Assembly: GCA_946629405.1 (NCBI GenBank)
Contig: CAMOXW010000050.1
Location: forward strand, 1 to 11,199
Source: an uncultured Ruminococcus sp.
Lineage (GTDB): Bacteria; Bacillota_A; Clostridia; Oscillospirales; Ruminococcaceae
DNA length: 11,199 nt
Reading direction: 5' to 3'
Shown: one piece after another, positions 4,773 through 11,180 of the stretch
Numbering within the stretch: the first letter of the stretch is position 1
How the letters are laid out: the number at the start of each line of letters is the position of its first letter
Notes under the pieces: generated by a model
Told to the model about the DNA's origin: nothing
What the model saw: the letters and a program-made list of their open reading frames with translations, nothing else
Databases searched by the model: none
Position numbers and translations under genes: made by a program

Positions 4773-7700
4773 TTATTTTATACCATACTCCTTCTTGGAC
4801 TTCTCATAGAGCGGCGTGTCGATGAACTTGATAGCCTTTGCGTGTATAACCACAGGCTCGTTCACCCCGTCCTCTTTGTTGAAGAGTTCAGCGCTTAGTA
4901 TGATATCTCCGATACCCATTGAGCCGAACCCGGCTTCAGCAGGGTTCTTAAAACCAAGCTCGTTAGCTACCCTGTCAAGGGATTTTGAAGGCTTGAAGAA
5001 AATCTTTATTCCTGCCTCTTTAACCACATCGATAGCGTGACTGGTCGTTGAGATATAATGCTGCGTCATACCTATGAACTTCGTATGGAACTTCCTGCCT
5101 TGCGTTAAGATTGTATGTAGAGGGCTTCCCTCCGCAAAATTTTGATCCTTGACCTCATCTATTACTATGCTCAGCGGAGCTGTATCATGGTCTCGCTGCC
5201 ACTCAAAAGCCGATGCTATCATTACATCGAGCAAAGAGTGAACGTTGTCTCCCGATTCATTCCTGAAGGATATAACCGGAATTTTCTTTGTATTCTTAAA
5301 GAAATCCGACCAGTCCTGCTCCTCGAACCCGATTTTGTCGATATCATCGAGAGTAGAACTGATGAGACTAAACACACGATTGCCGACCTTACCACATCTT
5401 TTTAGGGCGTTACGGAGCATTTCGGTAGTAACTGAAGTAACATTTGACTGTCGCTTCAGCATATCCGAAATTATGCCTGTAAGCGTTCGGGTTTCGTCTT
5501 TATCGAGTTTACCCGCAATACCCTTTATAAAGCCAACTATGCGGCGTTTCTTTGCCAGAAGTCCGGAGCAGTCGCCGATGAATAAAGGATTTACCGGCAG
5601 TTTTCTTTTGCCGACGGCAACTTCGATAAACTCGAATAGTGCCTCGACGACCTCTGTGGGTAGTGCTCTGAGGACTTCGTCACGGGTGAAGGAGTCGCTG
5701 ACATCGCATACAAGCATCCTGCTCCCAAGCATTGCTAACAACGGCAGCAAATTCGTGGCACAAAAGGACTTGCCTTTTCCGCTCATACCTGTTATCAAGA
5801 TATGGTCATTCGACTTGTTCTCGAAGGAGATATCCTTGCCGACGTATCTGCCGTCTGCGGTTATACCTAACGGAAGTAGCTCGTTTTTTGCCAGCTCGCT
5901 GTATTCGAGAAGATACTTCTGATAATCAGCGAGGTCGAGCTTCTTACGATTCTCAGCATTGATGAGTTTTTTGCTGATACCGTAGGTGTATAGCATATAC
6001 GGTTCGCCGCTTGTATTCTGGACATGGAAGCGATAACATTTGCTGTTCTTGTCGTTGATTGTCAGGCATTCGTTAGCCTTTAACGCATCTGTCAGCGAGT
6101 TAACGCTGTGAAGTTTCAACTTGCTTCGAGCGAGTTCTTTTATGTTCTCTGTCTCGAAGTATATATAATCATCGTCAACGATAACCGAGTTGTTTCCTTG
6201 GTTGATAACAATGAACTTCGTCCGCTTTATGTAATTGAAGCGCCCACTGTTTATCTCCTCATTCAGGCAGTTGCCCAAGAGTGTGATTAGCAACTCATCA
6301 TTACTTGAGCCAACTTCGTTATAGGTACCCAAGATATCTATTACAGCTAATTCAATTTCTTCATCGAAGAATACTCCGAAGAATTCGTCATATGTTCTGA
6401 GAGTTGAAATCAGAATGTAATACAGATTGCGCCTCTGCGGTGGGATGAAGTATGGAGTCTGACACGACAATTCACTCAAATGACGATTGAATACTTCTAT
6501 AAAATTGCGGAAGTCTTTTTCGATTCGCGAAATCATAACTGCGTCGTGGTGTTCCAGCAGCTCACTTAAAACTGCCGGACTGATGTCATAATTCCTATAC
6601 AACTGAGAAAACTCAACGTAAAGGTCAGGCCGTAACTGTGATGCAGCGTAACCCGAAATCAGAACCGGAATCTGATGAAACGAATCTCTACGATCGATGA
6701 TGTGCCTTTGAAGCGAATCGATACCTTTTTCACGTTTACCATTTTCATCTGCCTTTGTGTCGTCAACAACCAGCATGACAGCATCATTTAATAATCCTCC
6801 GGCGTTTTCGATGTCCTTATCTTTGCTTATCGTTGTTATTTGTCTTCTCCCGTAGGATACATTGTCAAATATAGCGATGAGTAGTGAAATGACCGCTCTG
6901 TCGTTGGGTTTAGTGTTTATTATTTGATCCCAGTACACTCCAAACTTACTTGCAAACGTTAGCATATATCCACTTTCACGAATCAGAAATGGCACTTTCA
7001 AATCCGAGTAGGTATTAAAGATGTCGTGAAATTTCCAGCTTTGACCCTTGAGGTCAGGATATATCATCGTTTTGCATCTTGGGTTATCACGGCAGTATAT
7101 ACTTTCCGATATCGCTCCGTAAATTACGGGTGGATACCTTCCACGCGATTCCCAATAACCTAAGTTTTCGGTAATCAGTTTCCAGCCTTGCTTTGACCCT
7201 ACATCGATAGGCTTTTCCGTATCAGCTTTCTCAAATATCAGAGTCTGTATCAGACGTTCGCAAAGGTCGGCATACTTTTTGTTACCTTGAGGGGGAAGAT
7301 TAAAATACTCGCAACACTTCCGCTTTTCAATAACATTAATGGGCAGAAAATCCTCCGCCATTTTCGTCATTGTGTTTTTGAAATGCTTTACGACATATCC
7401 AATATTTACTCCTTCTTGTATTACCACTGTTGAAGACAGTACACTGAATTCTATCAGAGGAATCGTCTTTACAATTTTTCCTTCCTTTACCTTCATATAT
7501 CCGTGCTGAGTCCCAAGCGAGTTGGAAAAGAATATCTCATACTCAACACTAAGCTCCCGAGCCGATCCCTTTATAAATTCATCAAAATTTGAGAAGCCCA
7601 GCTTTGTAAGCCCGAAGATTTTTGTGTTCTTGGGTGCATCAGCTTGTATATTGTTCGGTGGATGATCCTGCTGCTGTGGAAGCATTCTTTCGACAGGCAT
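4773..7700 (-). CDS. HerA/FtsK-superfamily ATPase, large protein of unknown system
   Basis: About 975 residues. A canonical P-loop ATPase occupies the C-terminal third. Numbered from the ATG at 7718: Walker A GMSGKGKS (644-651), Walker B IVIDE (851-855), and a QGRKF...GMTQ segment (873-886). The last matches the GRKxG...TQ signature of HerA, VirB4 and TraD-type DNA or protein translocases. The N-terminal two thirds is unrecognised. A hydrophobic VMLVVDDTK stretch (314-322) resembles a Walker B, but no matching P-loop is visible there. No signal peptide or membrane helices are apparent, so it should be cytosolic. The start at ATG 7700 is preferred because GAAGGGG lies 8 nt upstream; the ATG at 7718 has no ribosome binding site. 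It is divergent from an unknown 277-residue gene, with a structured leader between. HerA-type ATPases occur in anti-phage systems and conjugative elements; the sequence does not decide which applies here. Confidence 0.85.
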   Translation of the reverse strand: MPVERMLPQQQDHPPNNIQADAPKNTKIFGLTKLGFSNFDEFIKGSARELSVEYEIFFSNSLGTQHGYMKVKEGKIVKTIPLIEFSVLSSTVVIQEGVNIGYVVKHFKNTMTKMAEDFLPINVIEKRKCCEYFNLPPQGNKKYADLCERLIQTLIFEKADTEKPIDVGSKQGWKLITENLGYWESRGRYPPVIYGAISESIYCRDNPRCKTMIYPDLKGQSWKFHDIFNTYSDLKVPFLIRESGYMLTFASKFGVYWDQIINTKPNDRAVISLLIAIFDNVSYGRRQITTISKDKDIENAGGLLNDAVMLVVDDTKADENGKREKGIDSLQRHIIDRRDSFHQIPVLISGYAASQLRPDLYVEFSQLYRNYDISPAVLSELLEHHDAVMISRIEKDFRNFIEVFNRHLSELSCQTPYFIPPQRRNLYYILISTLRTYDEFFGVFFDEEIELAVIDILGTYNEVGSSNDELLITLLGNCLNEEINSGRFNYIKRTKFIVINQGNNSVIVDDDYIYFETENIKELARSKLKLHSVNSLTDALKANECLTINDKNSKCYRFHVQNTSGEPYMLYTYGISKKLINAENRKKLDLADYQKYLLEYSELAKNELLPLGITADGRYVGKDISFENKSNDHILITGMSGKGKSFCATNLLPLLAMLGSRMLVCDVSDSFTRDEVLRALPTEVVEALFEFIEVAVGKRKLPVNPLFIGDCSGLLAKKRRIVGFIKGIAGKLDKDETRTLTGIISDMLKRQSNVTSVTTEMLRNALKRCGKVGNRVFSLISSTLDDIDKIGFEEQDWSDFFKNTKKIPVISFRNESGDNVHSLLDVMIASAFEWQRDHDTAPLSIVIDEVKDQNFAEGSPLHTILTQGRKFHTKFIGMTQHYISTTSHAIDVVKEAGIKIFFKPSKSLDRVANELGFKNPAEAGFGSMGIGDIILSAELFNKEDGVNEPVVIHAKAIKFIDTPLYEKSKKEYGIK

Positions 7701-7762
7701 ATTATTTGCCCCTTCCATATTTTTATTTCAGTAACCGCAGAAGTAGGTGATTTTTTTTAATG

Positions 7763-7808
7763 GTCACAAAAACCGGCTGATTTGGAGCCGATTTGGGGCT
7801 TATGTGAC
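7763..7808 (-). promoter_or_regulatory. Attenuator-like structured leader of the ATPase gene
   Basis: On the minus strand a hairpin AGCCG/CGGCT (7786-7790 and 7774-7778) with a 7-nt loop is followed by a run of five T (7772-7768), as in an intrinsic terminator. An outer pairing GTCACA/TGTGAC (7763-7768 and 7803-7808) encloses it and uses the T-run side. The structure lies upstream of the ATPase start codon, so it could attenuate its transcription. It could also simply insulate the divergent genes. Confidence 0.4.
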
Positions 7809-7852
7809 GTTCGGTAATTATTTCACCTGCTCGAAGCAGTGCCTGAGATTTT

Positions 7853-7906
7853 TTGGACTTGTACGTCCTACATTTATCATAGCATAATTCAAATCCATTT
7901 GGAATT
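7853..7906 (+). promoter_or_regulatory. Candidate promoter and operator dyad for the 277-residue gene
   Basis: -35 TTGGAC (7853-7858), 16-bp spacer, -10 TATCAT (7875-7880). An imperfect palindrome, AATTCAAAT (7886-7894) with ATTTGGAATT (7897-7906), covers the expected start point. A second small dyad GGAC/GTCC (7855-7868) overlaps the -35. The hexamers are only fair matches. The dyads could be repressor sites controlling this divergent region. Confidence 0.35.
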
Positions 7907-7963
7907 CAACAAGAAGATACACATTCATACATCTGCAAGTGTATAGAAAGGTGGGAAAATGAT

Positions 7964-8797
7964 ATGGATTTTGGAGAATTTATATCAGCTTTTGGAACTG
8001 GATACAGAAAGCTTTTAGACCATAGGACAAACAAAGTACTGACTAAGCCGTACTTTTGCAGATATCTTCTTTGCAACACTACCAAAGATGAGATCGTAGT
8101 AATGTACATAGATGGTATAGAGGATAAAGCTCATGAACGTGGCGAATCTGCATTTCAAGCATTCTATCGAAACGAGGATCGCAGAACACTCCATCCTATA
8201 GCAGAAAGTATCATTAACAGTAACAGCCTTGATACAAGCAAGTTTATGATTTTTCTCGAAGACTATTGTAAAGGTTATAATAAAGAAGAACTTTTATCGA
8301 ATTTCAAGAGATATCTTCCTTCTGCTTCATCTTCAACACTCTTTGAAGATATTACTGACGAACTTGTTAAAATTCTTGAAAGAGAAGCAGCTATACCGGA
8401 TAAAAGGCGAAAAGAGCCTACATCGCTCGATAATGTCAATAGTGCCAATGAAAGCGATGATTCATTAGAAGCTAAAATTGATGCTGTGCTTACAGCGCTT
8501 ATAGCAATCGGTCGTGAAATAGCTGATTTTAAACGTACTGGTGTTGGCGACGATGTTAGGTATTCACGATTGATGAGTAAGCTGAAGAATGATTTCGAGC
8601 AATTATTAGCACTTTCAGATCTATTACACTCAAACACGATTGAAGATGAACCATCAATTTATAGTGAAATTTGTACTTCTGTTCAAAGTTTAGAGGCAAA
8701 AAGCTTTATTCTAACAAAAGCTGAATTTATGATAGAATCGCTCAAGAATTACCACATACACAGGCTGATTGAACTTATAAAGAAAGCAAAAGAATAG
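7964..8797 (+). CDS. Unknown protein divergent from the HerA-like ATPase
   Basis: 277 residues, family not recognised. The start is the ATG at 7964 with AAAGGTGG about 9 nt upstream. The N-terminal part (about 1-145) looks like a compact mixed-fold domain beginning MDFGEFISAFGTGYRKLLD. A polar, low-complexity Ser/Asn/Asp/Glu linker follows (about 146-168). The C-terminal part (about 169-277) is strongly helical, with Leu/Lys/Glu periodicity. No signal peptide, membrane helix or obvious catalytic motif is visible. The C-terminal helices could form a coiled coil for partner binding. The gene looks AT-richer than the Clp gene, suggesting acquisition by transfer. It is the only gene on the plus strand between the Clp gene and the right edge. 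It shares an intergenic region with the ATPase, so joint regulation is plausible but unproven. Confidence 0.8.
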   Translation: MDFGEFISAFGTGYRKLLDHRTNKVLTKPYFCRYLLCNTTKDEIVVMYIDGIEDKAHERGESAFQAFYRNEDRRTLHPIAESIINSNSLDTSKFMIFLEDYCKGYNKEELLSNFKRYLPSASSSTLFEDITDELVKILEREAAIPDKRRKEPTSLDNVNSANESDDSLEAKIDAVLTALIAIGREIADFKRTGVGDDVRYSRLMSKLKNDFEQLLALSDLLHSNTIEDEPSIYSEICTSVQSLEAKSFILTKAEFMIESLKNYHIHRLIELIKKAKE

Positions 8798-8841
8798 TTT
8801 TATAGCTATATCCAAACCTGATAATTGTTGCCGATAAATGA

Positions 8842-8865
8842 TTCAATAGACTATAGTCTATTGAA
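8842..8865. repeat. 24-bp perfect palindrome
   Basis: The left arm TTCAATAGACTA (8842-8853) is the exact reverse complement of the right arm, with no loop. It lies between the 3' ends of the 277-residue gene and the resolvase gene. No T-run follows on either strand, so it is not a typical terminator. A recombination or protein-binding site is possible. Confidence 0.6.
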
Positions 8866-8947
8866 CCAGCGAAAAACTGTGTCATATAAGTCGTTTTTGA
8901 GCTTTTGAAATATTGCAAATAAAAACGGCACCCTATTGCAAGAGTTG

Positions 8948-8967
8948 GAGCCGGCATTTGCCGGCTC
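8948..8967. terminator. Strong hairpin between convergent genes, probable terminator
   Basis: GAGCCGGC (8948-8955) pairs perfectly with GCCGGCTC (8960-8967) around a 4-nt loop, 8 bp beyond the resolvase stop codon. On the plus strand a pyrimidine-rich TCTCCTGTTT follows. On the minus strand the first T-run (GTTTTT) lies about 20 nt further on. It probably marks the 3' ends of both convergent transcripts, although neither T-run is ideal. Confidence 0.5.
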
Positions 8968-8975
8968 TCTCCTGT

Positions 8976-9548
8976 TTATGTAAACTTTCTTTTGTACTCT
9001 TTAAGCCTGCGATAGAATGTGTTGGCTCGAAGTCCCATTTGTTTCTGAAAATCCACGGCTGTGATATTTCCGGACTCCCACTGCTCATACAGTTGTCCGA
9101 ATTTTACCCAGTCGATATCGATAGGTTGTCGTCCTTTGTACTTGCCCTGAGACTTGGCGATAGCGATTCCTTCACGCTGACGCTGCAAGGTCTGTTCTCG
9201 TTCAAGCTCTGAGAGTGCTGCAAATATAGACAGGACGAATCGCCCCTGCGGTGTGTTGGTATCAATGTTCTCCTTACTGCTGACAAGCGTTACCCCTTTC
9301 TTCTGGAGAACATCAATGATGTTAAGCAGGTCACGGGTTGAACGTCCGAGCCTGCTGATGCTTTCAATATATAAGGTATCGCCATCACGAACATATTCAA
9401 GCATAGCATTAAGCTCTGGGCGGTTGGCATTCTTACCGGACATCTTCTCAGCAAACACACGCTCAACCTGATACTGCTGCATTATAGCTTCCTGACGGGC
9501 GGTCTCCTGATGCTCAGTCGAAACACGGATATAGCCTATTCTGCCCAT
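8976..9548 (-). CDS. Small serine recombinase (resolvase/invertase family)
   Basis: 190-residue site-specific recombinase of the Tn3 resolvase / Pin invertase type. The nucleophile is Ser10 in YIRVST. Arg66 and Arg69 lie in SISRLGRS, followed by the TNTPQGRFVLSIFAALSELERE block that leads into the long E helix. The C-terminal part (about 150-187) is a helix-turn-helix DNA-binding domain, ending in a FYRRLKEYKRK tail. Length and domain order are normal and no catalytic residue is missing. The start is supported by AGGTGA 4 nt before the ATG at 9548. It lies downstream of the retron reverse transcriptase on the same strand but beyond a terminator, so it probably has a separate transcript. A perfect palindrome and a hairpin lie just past its 3' end. 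It may resolve or invert a local segment, or serve a plasmid or transposon; its target site is not identified. Confidence 0.93.
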   Translation of the reverse strand: MGRIGYIRVSTEHQETARQEAIMQQYQVERVFAEKMSGKNANRPELNAMLEYVRDGDTLYIESISRLGRSTRDLLNIIDVLQKKGVTLVSSKENIDTNTPQGRFVLSIFAALSELEREQTLQRQREGIAIAKSQGKYKGRQPIDIDWVKFGQLYEQWESGNITAVDFQKQMGLRANTFYRRLKEYKRKFT

Positions 9549-9580
9549 TTTATCACCTCATTTTTCAAGTTTTGGGATAT

Positions 9581-9610
9581 AAAAATAGCCGCCATCAATT
9601 GCTGGCGGCT
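9581..9610 (-). terminator. Rho-independent terminator of the retron unit
   Basis: On the minus strand, stem AGCCGCCA (9610-9603) pairs with TGGCGGCT (9594-9587) across an 8-nt loop and is followed by ATTTTT (9586-9581). The stem begins at the last base of the reverse transcriptase stop codon, so the retron transcript ends with that gene. Confidence 0.85.
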
Positions 9611-10563
9611 CAAGTATTCAATAGATTTTTGACTGCTTCAAAGTAATCTTTCATCTCGGAGTTGTCAGGCTCGATTTGCAGAGCAAACGCTATACGTCCG
9701 AGAAGGGAGTGCAGGTATTTGTCGGGAGACATATTAAGTCCCCTGCGGTTGATACTCTCAGCAGCTCCGTACTTCTGACAGTAGTAAACTTCCTGACGCA
9801 GTGAACGTTTCTGACTGCGAGAAAGCGTTGGCTTTTCATTGACAACTACGCCAGTAACTCGCTGCTGCTGCGATGAGCTGATAAATACAGTTTTCTTATC
9901 ATTGAGCGTAAGTCCCATACGATACAACATACGCCTGACTTTACCAACGACATTGGCACTGCGTATATCAGCCTTATTACCCGAGAACGTCATATCGTCA
10001 CAGTATCGGGTATAGGTTATGTTACGCTCACTACACCAGCTGCCTAACCTTTCGTCAAACTGCATCATCACCAAATTGGCTATGTAAGACGAGGTCGGAG
10101 CCCCCTGCGGCAGTCTTGCTTTGTAGCTACAGAGGTGCGTCAGCAGTGTTGTTGCTGGGATTGACAATCCAGGACGCTTCATCACAAGATAGACCGCATC
10201 ATCATCAATGCTGTCAAAGAAGTGAGATATGTCGAGCTTTAGCACGCATTCCTTTCCAACGTGTGGAGAGGCGTTATCGAGCAGAGACTTTCCCTTACAG
10301 TACGCAGTCGAATACTCTGAAATTTCAAGTTGATACAGATATTGTTCAAGTATCCTGCGCTGAACCATTTTAAGGAAGGCGTTAGGCACGCTGAGTTTTC
10401 GGTTCTTGTGGCCGCGTCCGTGATGAATGATAACCGTGTGATAGTTTTCATATTTACTGCCTCGACGCTTCTTGCGAGCAGTATAGTTATTGCTGAGCAT
10501 ATACAGCTTATTCGCAGGGACATCAAGAGTTTCGGATATTTTCATAACATCAGCATCTATCAT
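9610..10563 (-). CDS. Retron reverse transcriptase
   Basis: 317-residue RNA-directed DNA polymerase that makes branched msDNA from its own upstream RNA. Retron hallmarks are visible: NAxxH (97-101, NASPH), motif A LKLDISHFF with Asp111, QGAPTS (153-158), catalytic YCDD (187-190, Asp189 and Asp190), and the VTG motif (236-238) in the C-terminal region that recognises the msr RNA. There is no maturase or endonuclease domain, so it is neither a group II intron RT nor a fused effector. The length is typical of standalone retron RTs. The start at ATG 10563 is fixed by AGGAGG 7 nt upstream, 26 nt after the end of the msr-msd RNA. The unit has its own promoter and terminator. No effector gene follows it directly; the next gene is a resolvase. 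The C in YCDD is less usual than YADD. Confidence 0.95.
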   Translation of the reverse strand: MIDADVMKISETLDVPANKLYMLSNNYTARKKRRGSKYENYHTVIIHHGRGHKNRKLSVPNAFLKMVQRRILEQYLYQLEISEYSTAYCKGKSLLDNASPHVGKECVLKLDISHFFDSIDDDAVYLVMKRPGLSIPATTLLTHLCSYKARLPQGAPTSSYIANLVMMQFDERLGSWCSERNITYTRYCDDMTFSGNKADIRSANVVGKVRRMLYRMGLTLNDKKTVFISSSQQQRVTGVVVNEKPTLSRSQKRSLRQEVYYCQKYGAAESINRRGLNMSPDKYLHSLLGRIAFALQIEPDNSEMKDYFEAVKNLLNT

Positions 10564-10589
10564 ACCTAAGCCTCCTATCCTTTAAGTTT

Positions 10590-10752
10590 AACAGCCGCCG
10601 GCACAAAAGCATTAAAACGTTCGGAGCCGAATTTTTATTAACGCAGTTAATTCGGATTCGGTGGAGAACTTTTTATTTCGATCTTAGTCCTAAAATCACC
10701 CGCAGCGACTCGCCGCAGTTTTGCTTGTGCAAATTCGCTGCCAACGGCTGTT
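10590..10752 (-). ncRNA. Retron msr-msd RNA
   Basis: The ends form the a1/a2 stem: AACAGCCGTTGGCA (10752-10739) pairs along all 14 positions with TGCCGGCGGCTGTT (10603-10590), with two G-U pairs. The first base after a1 is G10738 in a GCGA context, the expected 2'-5' branching guanosine. msr then has two hairpins: TTTGC/GCAAA with a 4-nt loop (10733-10720), and an 8-bp stem with an AGT loop (10718-10700). msd carries a long imperfect hairpin built on CCGAATT/AATTCGG (10655-10649 and 10633-10627), with an outer GTTC/GAAC pair (10669-10666 and 10622-10619). Order, size (163 nt) and position between promoter and RT match known retrons. The exact msDNA ends cannot be read from sequence. Confidence 0.85.
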
Positions 10753-10758
10753 GCTTAT

Positions 10759-10787
10759 ATTATATCACACCAGTTCGTTAATTGCAA
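10759..10787 (-). promoter_or_regulatory. Promoter of the retron unit
   Basis: Minus-strand -35 TTGCAA (10787-10782), 17-bp spacer, -10 TATAAT (10764-10759) with an upstream TGA, an extended -10. Predicted start is about 10752, the first base of the a1 repeat, which supports both predictions. The -35 lies 3 bp past the stop codon of the gene at 10791. Confidence 0.75.
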
Positions 10788-10790
10788 TAG

Positions 10791-11180
10791 TCAGACGATA
10801 CCGTAGCAATCTTCGTAGATGTACTCGCCCGACAGGTACTTTATCTCGTTGACCGCCTCACGCAGAAGATTATTATCCATCAACATTTCTTCGACCTCCA
10901 CAACCGTATATCCGTACTCCAAAAGCATTATTATCTCATCGGGGTCAGAGCCGTAAAGAGAAGCCATATCAATAAGCGTCTGCTCATATGCGGAGTAATA
11001 ATCGTCATAGTCGTTATACCAGCCGCAGGACGTTGAGAACCTGCTAAACTGTGGAGCAGGCTTGAACTCCGAGCGAGTGATAACTCCATTCCTGTCAATG
11101 CGAACGATATCCCCTTCGTCGGTATTGATCCGTTCATTGGCGAACTTATACAAGCCTATCCTGCGGAGAGCATTCTTCAT
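10791..11180 (-). CDS. Unknown small acidic protein, possibly extending past the window edge
   Basis: At least 129 residues, family not recognised. It has a basic N-terminus (MKNALRRIGLYKF), a Tyr/Asp-rich middle (WYNDYDDYYSAYEQ) and an acidic helical C-terminal half containing DPDEIIMLLEYGYTVVEVEEML. No signal peptide, membrane helix or catalytic motif is visible. The ATG at 11180 has no Shine-Dalgarno sequence, and the frame stays open to the right edge, so the true start may lie outside the window. The stop codon is 3 bp from the retron -35 box, on the same strand. It could be an unrelated gene after which the retron inserted. A retron-associated role cannot be excluded, but nothing in the sequence shows one. 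Confidence 0.7.
   Translation of the reverse strand: MKNALRRIGLYKFANERINTDEGDIVRIDRNGVITRSEFKPAPQFSRFSTSCGWYNDYDDYYSAYEQTLIDMASLYGSDPDEIIMLLEYGYTVVEVEEMLMDNNLLREAVNEIKYLSGEYIYEDCYGIV

Noticed and set aside
5245..5922. 225-residue plus-strand ORF inside the ATPase gene
   Set aside because: It is a shadow of the ATPase coding frame: Ser/Arg-rich, no ribosome binding site, no recognisable motif.
8842..8865. Palindrome as an intrinsic terminator
   Set aside because: There is no T-run on either strand after it and no loop. A better hairpin lies at 8948-8967.
9610..10563. Reverse transcriptase as a group II intron or diversity-generating retroelement enzyme
   Set aside because: There is no maturase or endonuclease domain, no intron RNA ends, and no template/variable repeat pair. 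NAxxH, VTG and the a1/a2-closed RNA point to a retron.
9610..11180. The resolvase at 8976-9548 as the retron effector
   Set aside because: A strong terminator separates it from the RT, it has its own ribosome binding site, and it is an ordinary complete resolvase of a family tied to mobile elements, not retron effectors.
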